In this document: in pieces, positions 33,301-41,812 of the stretch | Layout of the letters: each line of letters opens with the position of its first letter | How positions within the stretch are numbered: position 1 is the stretch's first letter | Virus record (IMG/VR): IMGVR_UViG_3300046167_000825 | Coordinates: 1 to 64,000 of that record | Reading direction: 5' to 3' (one strand) | Origin: a virus | DNA: 64,000 bases | The notes under the pieces: generated by a model | Told to the model about the DNA's origin: nothing | The model's input: the letters and a program-made list of their open reading frames with translations, nothing else | Database searches by the model: none | Program-made: the position numbers and the translations under genes

Positions 33301-33634
33301 AACCCTTGCAAGCAACAATCAGAAAGTTCGGTCGGAGTCTTTTCAAAAGTTCCTTGATGGGCTAGTTCCCAAATATGATAAGATAAAAACTCGTTATAAT
33401 CATAGGACTTATTCTAGGCGTAGAAAGGGTTATTTTCAAGGGGCCTATAAGAAAATCCGTTCGGCAATGGAATCCGATTTACATGAAGCCGTCAAGTTTG
33501 TGAACATAGCAGAAACATTGGCGATATCCGATCAGTTATCCCCTTATTTCAACAGTGAGAGTACTTCGTTTGAGGTGTCAGCCAAAATACCTAGTGGGAA
33601 CAAATTATTACAAGGGTACGAGTGTTCCGAGTGA
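30314..33634 (+). CDS. Baseplate hub protein (gp27-like), 3' end possibly frameshifted
   Basis: 1106 residues. The N-terminal half has features of gp27/GpD-type hubs: VPDCIVTFNGETAMPSCTG, GIEIHVYMRGYF, VFNGVITEVSHGF, FWEVTGYYWQQRFQQPMG and then DIASQVSLEIGFEFFIDFNG and FDVFYYVTGISHTFGYGSD followed by TTSLTLTAKRAKF. The C-terminal 450 residues are an extra domain of unknown type. The annotated stop at 33632-33634 (TGA) comes right where the next frame opens, and the sequence after it reads sensibly only in the +1 frame. Either a frameshift joins the two or the next gene begins separately downstream; see the linked finding. Confidence 0.85.
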   Translation: MANAENRPFSGTWTYNNKKSRRHVPDCIVTFNGETAMPSCTGCMGQIDLQDLITSVSVSNSTDTSPSSVSIGMDLPTNRRSCFFRDNKFILHPGIEIHVYMRGYFTHTELGGQTEDDNYNLNNATMKPYYQVFNGVITEVSHGFSGGFYSVSMSASDFLHFWQYQSINTNPSAFASKADGNKTNINFTGHSYTRKNPFSVVHELFSSGHGDAGGHEWVLSDFANIGIKSDLFQASFWEVTGYYWQQRFQQPMGKLKMYGTDGRLFNSFEQFLLSSDLIGTGEANISSDNWAALENKNTDKKRLGGIDNYMDSLLMVLRHSSSKDGEVNKQQYAFPSSSLFYVENTTWGVDTAKGKGTRGYNVAGVTAFALDINSLGQVNLFESQMQTKMDIASQVSLEIGFEFFIDFNGDYVFKPPFYNLDTSDSRVYVVKDIDLISFNSSEKEAECTVMKGTGGYFSNMASLFGKEFENRGMFVDWKGVAKYGWREASFETTFLNDPKSIYYAAMNRMALANKDVQSGDCSIPLRPEMKLGFPVYIEPFDVFYYVTGISHTFGYGSDCTTSLTLTAKRAKFFPPMNKMGRFPKIEEVDFKNIYRPNHALFTRNGVGQPKYMGFPCVVLASDPHEINPLWFGLGEITNFLVNLTNNTTGESVGGNHYEGILTLVRAMNEVDKRVRYELLGGAAKNNKICVKNAEGTDLKFTFYTLAEAAGQLRTDIDNRTDAKEWTQYEKNDAFVSDSFKEKITSYHKNDGTALLIFFKILDEVRAEQGKFIKAGTNMENYLASLKFMKSNFRPDDQQPGMYRYYSSAFPNDLSNSATFQGMGDRQQVNVASYNQDSMVVQEVLLPHEIPSPKSTVKVIDLHDGTYDIVNPNADDQAEKVARAGGDSVFITKYGLPIRSFVYSAGETVNEFTYNVMATEDIKKICFAVQFIGRRQQISFKINASIKFDKKKKNFSLALPRYQNDPFPDGISVGEVYDPFIDNHIEAIKVLVKNVKSTLASNNQKVRSESFQKFLDGLVPKYDKIKTRYNHRTYSRRRKGYFQGAYKKIRSAMESDLHEAVKFVNIAETLAISDQLSPYFNSESTSFEVSAKIPSGNKLLQGYECSE
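33615..33634 (+). other. Possible +1 frameshift site in the hub gene
   Basis: The 0-frame ends CAA GGG TAC GAG TGT TCC GAG TGA. The +1 frame runs ACG AGT GTT CCG AGT GAA and stays open to 34889. GGG followed by T lets a P-site tRNA-Gly re-pair one base on, so a programmed shift is mechanistically possible. A one-base assembly error would look the same. Confidence 0.35.
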
Positions 33635-33692
33635 AACCGTCATTGGGGAAGATTTGAAACTGCTAGACGGTGTTTCCGACAAGGTGATTCAA

Positions 33693-34889
33693 ATGGTTTC
33701 TATTCTAAGAAAAACCACTGACACACGAAAGCCTCAAGACTCGTACGAATATGGTTTTTTAAGTTCGTGGGATGGACACCCTCTTTATAATGGAGCAACA
33801 GACACTAGGAAGGCAGAACTACAAGAGTGTCTCCAAGAAAACTCTGCAAGTTATTTCCAAGAATCAATGGTGAAAACACCCCAAAATGGCAACTACACTT
33901 TCCGTGCTCCTAAAGAAGAACCTTATTACTCACCCGTTTTTCCCGTGAGTGACGAGAAGGGCTTTGAGCATTTTGGAACATACGCTTACGGGAGGGGGAT
34001 GACACTCAAATCCCTCGCACAGATCATCGACACAGCCCCAGAATTATGGGGGGACTTATCCCCTCTCGACCTCAATCGTCTTTACGGGGCAATTGCTGTG
34101 GGCAAAAATAGAAAACTCTTGTCAGTCAAGGAAGCAGAAAGTGGTTCATCCCTCCAAAGTAATTACCGAGCGTTCGATAACAACTATCGAACTACTCTCA
34201 ATGAGAGTATCGCAAACTACATCACTACGAGGGGTCAAGAAGAAGTTTTATCTCAAGATATCATCACTGCTATGACCACTGCTGGAGTGGATTTTTCTTC
34301 TACAGATTCAGTGTTCCAACATCTCAAAACATGGACAACAACGGGTCAAGAAGAAGTTGTTGGTGGTGATGCTGGGATAAACATCGCTTCAAAAATCTTT
34401 GAACAAGCCTTCGTTGGGAATATCATCACGACCAACCAACAATATGGTCAGAAGATTGCTGCTGGTAATGTTCCCATCGAACTAGCCCGACTGGATCAGT
34501 TCTATTCCCCCACCACTTGTAACGGAGGAGCAGCCAACGCCCTCTCGACCTCAGATGCTTTCAGTCTTGAATCCGATCAGTATTCCTTCGCTTACAACTC
34601 CAACACGGGGGACTTCAATGAAACAGCGTGGCAACAGATGTTAGCCGAGAATCGCCTCATTGATTGGTTCTCTCACCAAGAGGCATTGAGGGGGGAGATA
34701 CAAGAGCCGACCATCACGATCCAAGATTTCCAAGATGATGCCAATGCTATTGGGGAGGCTTTTTCAACTTTGTCCTCTGACATCCAACAGACACCAGATG
34801 TCTTCGGTCAGATAGTTCTAGGGAAATCCCCCGAAAACACCCAATCGACTTCGTTACCACCCCCAACAATAAATGAAGAAGATGAGTAA
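33693..34889 (+). CDS. Baseplate-associated protein, possibly the C-terminal part of the hub
   Basis: 398 residues from ATG 33693, preceded by an SD-like AAGGTG at 6-base spacing; the frame is open back to 33555 without a credible start and reads coherently there (SVPSETVIGEDLKLLDG), which is why a fusion with the previous gene is suspected. Contents: KPQDSYEYGFLSSWDGHP near the start, HFGTYAYGRGMTLKSLAQI near 105-125, then helical, Gln/Thr-rich segments and a TINEEDE tail. No enzymatic motif is seen. It lies between the hub and the gp25-like gene, so a baseplate role is likely. Confidence 0.65.
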   Translation: MVSILRKTTDTRKPQDSYEYGFLSSWDGHPLYNGATDTRKAELQECLQENSASYFQESMVKTPQNGNYTFRAPKEEPYYSPVFPVSDEKGFEHFGTYAYGRGMTLKSLAQIIDTAPELWGDLSPLDLNRLYGAIAVGKNRKLLSVKEAESGSSLQSNYRAFDNNYRTTLNESIANYITTRGQEEVLSQDIITAMTTAGVDFSSTDSVFQHLKTWTTTGQEEVVGGDAGINIASKIFEQAFVGNIITTNQQYGQKIAAGNVPIELARLDQFYSPTTCNGGAANALSTSDAFSLESDQYSFAYNSNTGDFNETAWQQMLAENRLIDWFSHQEALRGEIQEPTITIQDFQDDANAIGEAFSTLSSDIQQTPDVFGQIVLGKSPENTQSTSLPPPTINEEDE

Positions 34890-34915
34890 TGGTTTTATAT
34901 TCGTAGGGAGGTATT

Positions 34916-36013
34916 ATGAGTTTTGATTTTCAGATAGGGTTTCCTTGCCCACATTATATTGTTGAAGAACATGTCGAACTGTCTGCTGATAGGAGAGGCA
35001 TCGTCACCCGTTATCCCATTGCTGCTAAGGGGACAGTGTCCATTCTTATCAATGACGAGTTCTTTGTTCCCCAAAGGGGATTGGCTTCGAGAGCCGTTTT
35101 GAGGGGAGGGCAGAGTGGCCCCTATCGTGTAGGGAAGCACGAGGATGAACTGACGGTTTCCAATCAAGACAGTTCATTCACGGTCAAAATCCCACATGGA
35201 CTCCGTATCCCCACTGATGACCTCGTGGTTTTATTCAATAAGGCTTTCAAGTCGAAGGGTGAACAGTTCATTTTTGCGACCAATGTGTCGGGTTTCCTCA
35301 TTTTTTATGATGTGGCTAGTTCGGGTGGGAAGTCAAGGATTCTCGTGACGGGTTCGGCTGTTAATACATTGGGTTTCAAACAGAGGGGTATGAAGGGTCG
35401 TCTTTTATATCCAGCGTGGGTGTTGGAGAAGCAGTTGTCTTCTGATGGTGAGTTCTACGGAAGATTCTTGAGATTCACGAAGCCTCTCAAGAACAACCCC
35501 CTCATTAAAGTGTCCTATACCACCCCAGCAGAACAATGTGTTCGTTGTCGTTCCACTTATGTCGAGAATGATTACAGATATGACAGCAAGGGTGATATGA
35601 AACTCATAACGAATGAGGATCTCCTTTACCAAGCCTCCTTGAAAGCCCTCTTGACCATCAAGGGGAGTAACCCTTATTACAGATGGTACGGCACGAACTT
35701 GTTGAACGCCATTGGGAAGAAGGCTGTTCTAGGGCTACAAAACGCCATCAAACAAGAGATATCATCAGCCCTCCAGACATTTCAGCAAGGGCAGTTGGCA
35801 CAAGCCAAGTATCAAACGGTATCATCTAAGGAGAGATTATTCTCTTTGAGCAGTGTGGAGGTTTATCCACACGAGACAGACCCAACGGCATTTCTTGCTG
35901 AGGTGGTCATTGTCAATGCTTCCCAAGAACCCATTTCGCTTTCTGTTATATATACTGCCCCAAGTGCAATCGCTTTGGCGGGGTCGAATGGAAAGTCGCT
36001 AGGAATACGATGA
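34916..36013 (+). CDS. Baseplate wedge protein, gp25-like
   Basis: 365 residues with a strong AGGGAGG SD. The C-terminal part (about 230-270) reads TNEDLLYQASLKALLTIKG and then YYRWYGTNLLNAIGKK, the layout of gp25-like baseplate proteins, which initiate sheath assembly. The preceding 200 residues are beta-rich, including IPHGLRIPTDDLVVLFNKAF, and are not part of classical gp25 (about 130 aa), so this is an enlarged version. A CVRC pair near 207-210 could bind metal. It precedes the baseplate J-like gene, the expected order. Confidence 0.8.
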   Translation: MSFDFQIGFPCPHYIVEEHVELSADRRGIVTRYPIAAKGTVSILINDEFFVPQRGLASRAVLRGGQSGPYRVGKHEDELTVSNQDSSFTVKIPHGLRIPTDDLVVLFNKAFKSKGEQFIFATNVSGFLIFYDVASSGGKSRILVTGSAVNTLGFKQRGMKGRLLYPAWVLEKQLSSDGEFYGRFLRFTKPLKNNPLIKVSYTTPAEQCVRCRSTYVENDYRYDSKGDMKLITNEDLLYQASLKALLTIKGSNPYYRWYGTNLLNAIGKKAVLGLQNAIKQEISSALQTFQQGQLAQAKYQTVSSKERLFSLSSVEVYPHETDPTAFLAEVVIVNASQEPISLSVIYTAPSAIALAGSNGKSLGIR

Positions 36014-36020
36014 GGATATT

Positions 36021-39000
36021 ATGAGAAAACCACAAGTATATAAGCCCGATGGCGAACTAACTGACCAGTTCACATACAAGACGACAATCCCAGAGAAGTT
36101 CTTCTCTGGTTTGCTGCCTCCCAACACAGTCGATGTTCAAATCTCTATTCGTGGTGGGGCTTTTGTGTCCAATCCCGATCTCATTGTTTTTGAAGATAGA
36201 GCGTGGTCAGCCCCCAATCCCGAAGTCTACCCCAATGGGTTGGAGTTAATCGCGGGGGAGAACCACATCCAAATCAGAACAATCGGAACGAGAGGTGATA
36301 CCTCTGAGATTCTTGATATCAAAGTCACGCTCATCCAAGATGATTCTATTTATGCCCTCTCAAAACCACCCACCAATCTATCACTATCTCGTGAGAGAGA
36401 TACCGTCACAGTCACTTGTGAAGGTGTGGTTGACCCCAATGTCATAGGATACAACTTCTATGCTGCCACAGAGCAAGGTGGGGGTGGTGTGGGCTATTCT
36501 CGTATCAATCTCAATACCATCCGTTCGGGGGAAACCATTGAGGATTTCGTGGAACTCCAAGACATCTCTTTCTTAGAAGATGTGGCTACCCAAGATTCGG
36601 GTGACCCCTATTCCGACCCTCAGTATATTTCTGTCATCACGGAACAAAAAGATATTCTCGGGAATGTCTTCCAGAAGAAAGAAAGAGGGATAAAAGAAAT
36701 ACCAGAAGGCACGGAACAACTGAGAATTGCTTACAAGGTTAGTTCAGTTCGCACGACTTCCATGTATTCTTTCAAGCACAATAGATTATTCTCGGAGAAC
36801 TCAAACCCTCCTACAATCTTCAGTTCTGAGTTCACGTCAATCAGCCGTGAAGACTCCTTGTTCTATGTGGCAACGGCTTTGTTTTTCGATGACATCAACA
36901 GCATTGAGTACGAGAGTGTTTTTTCAGTGGAAGTTATTGGGAGTCCCTTATTGGTATCCCTTGTGGGGAGCAATCTCCCTCAAGTATCCCGAAATCAAAT
37001 CAGAGAGGATTTCATTTCGTCCGTGTATCGTTCCAATCCCCAACTCCGAGTCGATCCCACATCTGTTCTTTCAGACACCGTCATTGAACCCTTCTCATCA
37101 GAGATGGAGAGGATGCGATTCCTATTGGATTTCTTCAATAAAAGTTCATCCCTCGCTGGGTTATTGCAGATAGACGATCCCAATAACACGGGGCAGTCGG
37201 CTGACATCACAGCCTCTAATTATAAGCGTGCCATTCAGATTGCTTTCCGTATCGACAACTATGCAGACACCCAAGCCTTCATAGATTCGATCATTGAAGC
37301 GAGGGCAATGAACTTCGGTGTGACACGGAGAACCTCCACTCGTTCAAGTGGGGAGATAACTTTTTACGTCACGAAACAACCGACCTCTTCGGTGCAGATA
37401 CCATTGGGGACAGAAGTTTCTGGTGGGGGAGGCACATTCACTACGCTCCAACGGGGCGTTATAAATGTATCGAATATTGCCTCCTATTACAATCCAGCCT
37501 TGAAACGGTGGGAAGTGTCTATTCCAGTCCAAGCCAGCATTGGTGGTTCAAATGGTAATGTCGCACAAGGGCTAGTTCGGTCATCGAACTTGACGGGAGT
37601 TCAACTCACCAACAATGCTGCTTTCTTTGGGGGAGCAGACAGAGAAACCAACAGAGAGTTCATCACGAGAGCCATGAACGCTTTGGCGAGTCATGATGTC
37701 GGAACAGAAAGGGGCTTTCTTCAGTTAGCCGCTGACATCGTGGGAGTACAGAATCTTAAAGTGGTGGCATCGGGACACAATCTCATGCAACGAGATAAGG
37801 ATACTTCTGGTAACCATCGTGGTGGTAAAGTAGATATCTGGGTGCGTTCAGACAACCCCGCCATCGTGACGGATTCCTTTGCTTTCTCTTATTCTTTAGG
37901 GAAAGATGTGACTTTTGAGGTGGTTGGATCACCCACTGACTTAATCTTCAAGGCGATTGATTCTTCCTTGACGGAGGATGCCCCCATTCTGAGATTGCTC
38001 TCAGAAACCGATAGATTTGGTTTCCGTAATGGCTCGACTGGACAATCCTTTGATATCACGGGTGCAAAGGTCATTCAATACAACATGATACAACTCTCCA
38101 CTGAGATCAATCAACCCGATGTTTCTTACGGGGATGTCATTTTTGGGGACTATTATCGACAAGATGGCAATGACCATCTATTCACGAGGCAACCCGTTGA
38201 GTCCATCGTGACCGTAGAGGGAACAATTAGTGGTGTTCTCCCCACAACGGCATACGAGTTGGTCAATCCGAGTGTTCCTCTCGAAACGGGATTCTCTCTT
38301 AACGAAGGTTCTTATCTTCGCATTAAGGGTTTCACAGACGATGGTTCTCGTGTCCCTTCTGGTGATTCTTTGAGTGCCACTGACGAAACACATGTCATCT
38401 TATCGAACTACCCCGAATATCTCAATAATCTAGGGGCTGACCCTCTCACGGTCACGGTCACCAATCTTGAGAAGACTATCACTTATCGTTCTCCGAGTGA
38501 CCCAAGTGGTATATCGGATTTCACTGTCCAAGAGAGAGAGGGCTTTCCTTTGGCTGTTTTCTTGACGGACAACTCTGAGATACGCTCTGGACAAGAGATT
38601 TTGATTTCGTATTCTTACGGGGAGAACTTCACTGTAACCTACGGGATTTCATCTTCTATTTCCACGACACAGAACATCATCGACCTCAATAAACCTCTCA
38701 CGGCAGATGTCCTAGTGAAGAAAGCGTTGGCTGTTCCAGTGGATGTTGAGGCTACGATTGTTTTGAGCGTGGGGGCTAGTTCGGGAGTGGTTGACAACAA
38801 TATCCGAACGACTCTAGCAAACTTCTTTGCGACACTGACACTAGGCGACCCCGTTCGTCAAAGTGACCTCGTTGAAATAATGGACTCTACTCGTGGTGTT
38901 TCTTATGTCATTCTCCCTATAACAAGAATGACACGCCAAGAGGCAGCAATGGTTCTCCGTGAATCTTTAGTTGTGGGTTCTTTGTCTGATTACACCCCTC

Positions 39001-39512
39001 TCCCAAATGTGAGTGGTGTGGCAGATGTTTATCTCCTTCAAAATCAATTGGATTTCGTAGCCCAAGAGGGTGGTGGTTCAGAAGAAGATTTCAGAGGGGT
39101 TTTCCAAGATCAAGTCCTCCTCGAAACCTTATCACAACCCAACAACTATTATATCGGTTCTGGTGTGGGGAGAGCGTACATCATCGGTGACGGGGGCTTG
39201 TCTATTCAAGGGTTCAGTGATGACTTAACTCTTTCCAATGAAGGCTTCACACCCAATGAGTACGCCACAGTTCGGAAAGAGCGAACTGGGAATAGGGTTA
39301 TGATTTCCACACCCAAGAACAAATTACCAACAGAGTGTTCTTATTCTGTGACCTATTATGTGGGTTATGACAAGGCAGTCAAAAACATCGACCCCATTGA
39401 TGCTGAGTATCTAACTCTCGGAAATATCTCTCTCACATACGAAGAAGATTCGGCACAAGTCCGAACACTCCAGACGGGTTCTTCTTTGCGTAGTGGTGGG
39501 GGGTCGTACTGA
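36021..39512 (+). CDS. Baseplate J-like wedge protein (gp6-type)
   Basis: 1163 residues. The core near 390-560 is typical of baseplate J/gp47: YKRAIQIAFRIDNYADTQAF, RRTSTRSSGEITFYVTKQP, then QASIGGSNGNVAQGLVRSSN and FFGGADRETNREFITRAMNAL. Around it are N-terminal beta domains and a C-terminal extension with further beta strands (DPLTVTVTNLEKTITYRSP). It forms the wedges that ring the baseplate hub. The length is about twice T4 gp6 (660). The stop overlaps the start of the next gene as TGATG. Confidence 0.88.
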   Translation: MRKPQVYKPDGELTDQFTYKTTIPEKFFSGLLPPNTVDVQISIRGGAFVSNPDLIVFEDRAWSAPNPEVYPNGLELIAGENHIQIRTIGTRGDTSEILDIKVTLIQDDSIYALSKPPTNLSLSRERDTVTVTCEGVVDPNVIGYNFYAATEQGGGGVGYSRINLNTIRSGETIEDFVELQDISFLEDVATQDSGDPYSDPQYISVITEQKDILGNVFQKKERGIKEIPEGTEQLRIAYKVSSVRTTSMYSFKHNRLFSENSNPPTIFSSEFTSISREDSLFYVATALFFDDINSIEYESVFSVEVIGSPLLVSLVGSNLPQVSRNQIREDFISSVYRSNPQLRVDPTSVLSDTVIEPFSSEMERMRFLLDFFNKSSSLAGLLQIDDPNNTGQSADITASNYKRAIQIAFRIDNYADTQAFIDSIIEARAMNFGVTRRTSTRSSGEITFYVTKQPTSSVQIPLGTEVSGGGGTFTTLQRGVINVSNIASYYNPALKRWEVSIPVQASIGGSNGNVAQGLVRSSNLTGVQLTNNAAFFGGADRETNREFITRAMNALASHDVGTERGFLQLAADIVGVQNLKVVASGHNLMQRDKDTSGNHRGGKVDIWVRSDNPAIVTDSFAFSYSLGKDVTFEVVGSPTDLIFKAIDSSLTEDAPILRLLSETDRFGFRNGSTGQSFDITGAKVIQYNMIQLSTEINQPDVSYGDVIFGDYYRQDGNDHLFTRQPVESIVTVEGTISGVLPTTAYELVNPSVPLETGFSLNEGSYLRIKGFTDDGSRVPSGDSLSATDETHVILSNYPEYLNNLGADPLTVTVTNLEKTITYRSPSDPSGISDFTVQEREGFPLAVFLTDNSEIRSGQEILISYSYGENFTVTYGISSSISTTQNIIDLNKPLTADVLVKKALAVPVDVEATIVLSVGASSGVVDNNIRTTLANFFATLTLGDPVRQSDLVEIMDSTRGVSYVILPITRMTRQEAAMVLRESLVVGSLSDYTPLPNVSGVADVYLLQNQLDFVAQEGGGSEEDFRGVFQDQVLLETLSQPNNYYIGSGVGRAYIIGDGGLSIQGFSDDLTLSNEGFTPNEYATVRKERTGNRVMISTPKNKLPTECSYSVTYYVGYDKAVKNIDPIDAEYLTLGNISLTYEEDSAQVRTLQTGSSLRSGGGSY

Positions 39513-40777
39513 TGTCAAAGAAACTGTTCCCTCAAAGTGTGACCCAAAACCCTTCTTCTCTCAAAGAACAAGGGCAAGAGTATCAAGTTCAAGTTCGTGA
39601 GCAAGTCGAACTCATCTTGAAGCAGTTCCTAGCAGTCCTCCCTTCTAACTATGTGTCTCAAACGACAGCACCTTTTTATACTGTCCAGTTCCAAGCAATG
39701 GCAGAGGCAGTAGCCCGACTCCAATTAGGACTCCAAGAATCCTTGAAAGATTCACTCTATGAGTTCACGAGGTCGGAGTTCCTTTGGCAGATGTTGGGGG
39801 TGATGGTCTTCCCGAAAGTCTACCACAACAAGATGCAGATACCCCTCATAGACAAGGACACTGATTACCGTGACTTCTTACGGGCAATGGTAGTTCTCCT
39901 CCTCAAAGGAACAAAGCATGCCCCTATCCAAGAGGGTACGAACCTTCTGACGGATGCTACGGTCACTCTCATAGAGAAAGCCCTCACAGCAAATCAAGAG
40001 GGTTCAGCGTGGGGTTATGACGATTTACACACCTTTGAGGTAAATGTCGAAAAGGATGGGGGGACTTCTTTTCCAGACCGACCTTTTGATTTGGAATACA
40101 ACATTTCGGTTATCCTTGATGCGTTGAAGCCAGCCTATACAATATATGAATACCGTCATGTTTTTCGTGAAACATTTGGGCATATCTTTCAAGATGAAAT
40201 GTTTGCGAACTTAGATATGTACGAGTATGATGACCTCCGTAAATACTGTGGGGGAGCGAAAAGAATACATGGGGAAGGGGAAGTTCTATCGGGCAGATTT
40301 CTGTTGTCGGATTCAGACCGTTTTTTTGATAATATCGGAACACCAGCGTATCTGATTGTTGAGGACAAACGCTATGAAGTTTCAGAAATACTTTCTTTTC
40401 CTATGGGTGATGACCCTACTCCCCGTCATTACACAACCAGTTCGGGGTTGGAGGGATATGCAACCATCGAGGGGGATACCCTCACCGACAAATGTCAAAA
40501 CTGGGTATTGGCAAAGGAAGGTGAGAAAATCACTTTCCACGAAGGGGCGAACACGGGAGTCTATCGTCTGAAAGATGTTCTAGGCTCGGATGGTGGGAGT
40601 GTTGGTTTCGTCACGGGATCAAGCACTCAAGTTCGGGTGGGGAAATCTATCGTTCGGACAACCACTCGTTTACCCGTTGGGGTATCTTTCCCCTACGAAC
40701 TGTCTGTTGATAGACTAGGTGTTCAAATAGAAAGAACCCGCACACAAGAAAATCTCACACTCCAATGTGTCCTTTGA
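39512..40777 (+). CDS. Baseplate wedge or tail-fibre-connecting protein
   Basis: 421 residues starting MSKKLFPQSVTQNPSSLKEQ, then a long helix (QVREQVELILKQFLAVL) and a compact domain with EFLWQMLGVMVFPKVY and KDTDYRDFLRAMVVLLLKG. The C-terminal 150 residues are beta-rich (GVYRLKDVLGSDGGSVGFV). It follows baseplate J as the gp7 or gpI-type wedge does. No specific family is recognised. Confidence 0.7.
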   Translation: MSKKLFPQSVTQNPSSLKEQGQEYQVQVREQVELILKQFLAVLPSNYVSQTTAPFYTVQFQAMAEAVARLQLGLQESLKDSLYEFTRSEFLWQMLGVMVFPKVYHNKMQIPLIDKDTDYRDFLRAMVVLLLKGTKHAPIQEGTNLLTDATVTLIEKALTANQEGSAWGYDDLHTFEVNVEKDGGTSFPDRPFDLEYNISVILDALKPAYTIYEYRHVFRETFGHIFQDEMFANLDMYEYDDLRKYCGGAKRIHGEGEVLSGRFLLSDSDRFFDNIGTPAYLIVEDKRYEVSEILSFPMGDDPTPRHYTTSSGLEGYATIEGDTLTDKCQNWVLAKEGEKITFHEGANTGVYRLKDVLGSDGGSVGFVTGSSTQVRVGKSIVRTTTRLPVGVSFPYELSVDRLGVQIERTRTQENLTLQCVL

Positions 40778-40786
40778 TAATTTATT

Positions 40787-40794
40787 TATAAAGT
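40787..40794 (+). promoter_or_regulatory. TATAAA element before the 314-aa gene
   Basis: TATAAAGT (identical to that before the sheath), 24 bases before the ATG at 40819 in a 41-base gap. Confidence 0.3.
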
Positions 40795-40818
40795 GTTTTG
40801 TAGAAACTGGAGAAGACA

Positions 40819-41763
40819 ATGAAACTGGAAGAACGTGTAGCCCAAAGACACTTGATAAAAACATCATGTGAAGAAGTGGCTAGGGGGATATCTAAAAGCC
40901 GAGTGGCTAGTTCGCAAAGAACTGTTCGAGATGAACTGGGGAATCCAGTGATCCTAGCCTCGTTTTTTGACCCCAATGTTCGGGTGTCTTCGAGAGGCAT
41001 CCTAACGAAAGCGAAAGAGTTGTGGAAGGCTTTCAAAACAGCCCCCGATAAATGGGAGGAGTTCAAAGAGAAACTCGGATTGGCTGGCGTGAGTACTCTC
41101 GCTCTCATGAAAGAGTTCCCTAAAAAGATGAAAGAGTTCTGGGGCAAAGCCAACGAACTAATCAAAAAAACCTTCGCAAAGGCTGGTGCTGCTCTTATCA
41201 AGAAGTTCCCCCAGTTGGAAATCTACTTTAAGGTCACTCAGAAACTCCCTTCTGTGACATCGTTTTTCAAGAATCTTCTAAATAAGTTCCCCAAACTGAA
41301 ACGGATGCTCGATGCTGTGGCAAGTAAAGCATCAACGCTCGCCAATACTGTCGATGGCTTTTTTCAAAAGAACTCTTTGTTGAAGCCCGCGAATTGGTTC
41401 GCTCGTGGTGCGTTCTTCACTTATATTTGGATGAATGTCGCTGAAATATCGTGGAATGTTCCCGAAATAATGAGAGGGATGCTCGGAGGTATGTCTTGGG
41501 CTGAGATTTTATCTTCTCTCCCAGAGAGTGGTTTGGGATTGGTGGTTTCTTTGTTGTTCGGTGCTTTCATACCATTCCCTTTCGGAGGAGCATTTGCCTC
41601 TAAAATCGGACTAAATGCTTTATTGCCTATGGCACTTGCCTTTCAGATATGGTTTCTCGTGTCGAAAGGGTATGCTTACATCAAAAGGGGTGTGTTGTAC
41701 TTCACAGATAAAGTGAAGACCTTTGGGATTGATATCATCACTGATATTGCCCTCCCCCTTTGA
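40819..41763 (+). CDS. Membrane-associated protein with N-terminal RVAxRH tag
   Basis: 314 residues, SD GGAG. Residues 6-15 read RVAQRHLIKT, matching the tag in the 2328 and 46368 genes. The middle is Lys- and Phe-rich amphipathic helices with a repeated K/N-F-P-K/Q pattern (KKFPQL, NKFPKL, KEFPKK). The last 90 residues contain two hydrophobic helices (SGLGLVVSLLFGAFIPFPFG and GLNALLPMALAFQIWF). The gene is the first after the baseplate cluster. A membrane-targeting role is likely; family not recognised. Confidence 0.75.
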   Translation: MKLEERVAQRHLIKTSCEEVARGISKSRVASSQRTVRDELGNPVILASFFDPNVRVSSRGILTKAKELWKAFKTAPDKWEEFKEKLGLAGVSTLALMKEFPKKMKEFWGKANELIKKTFAKAGAALIKKFPQLEIYFKVTQKLPSVTSFFKNLLNKFPKLKRMLDAVASKASTLANTVDGFFQKNSLLKPANWFARGAFFTYIWMNVAEISWNVPEIMRGMLGGMSWAEILSSLPESGLGLVVSLLFGAFIPFPFGGAFASKIGLNALLPMALAFQIWFLVSKGYAYIKRGVLYFTDKVKTFGIDIITDIALPL

Positions 41764-41812
41764 ACCAATAACTAGACTATATTTCTATTGAAAATGAATG
41801 TGAGGTGATTCT

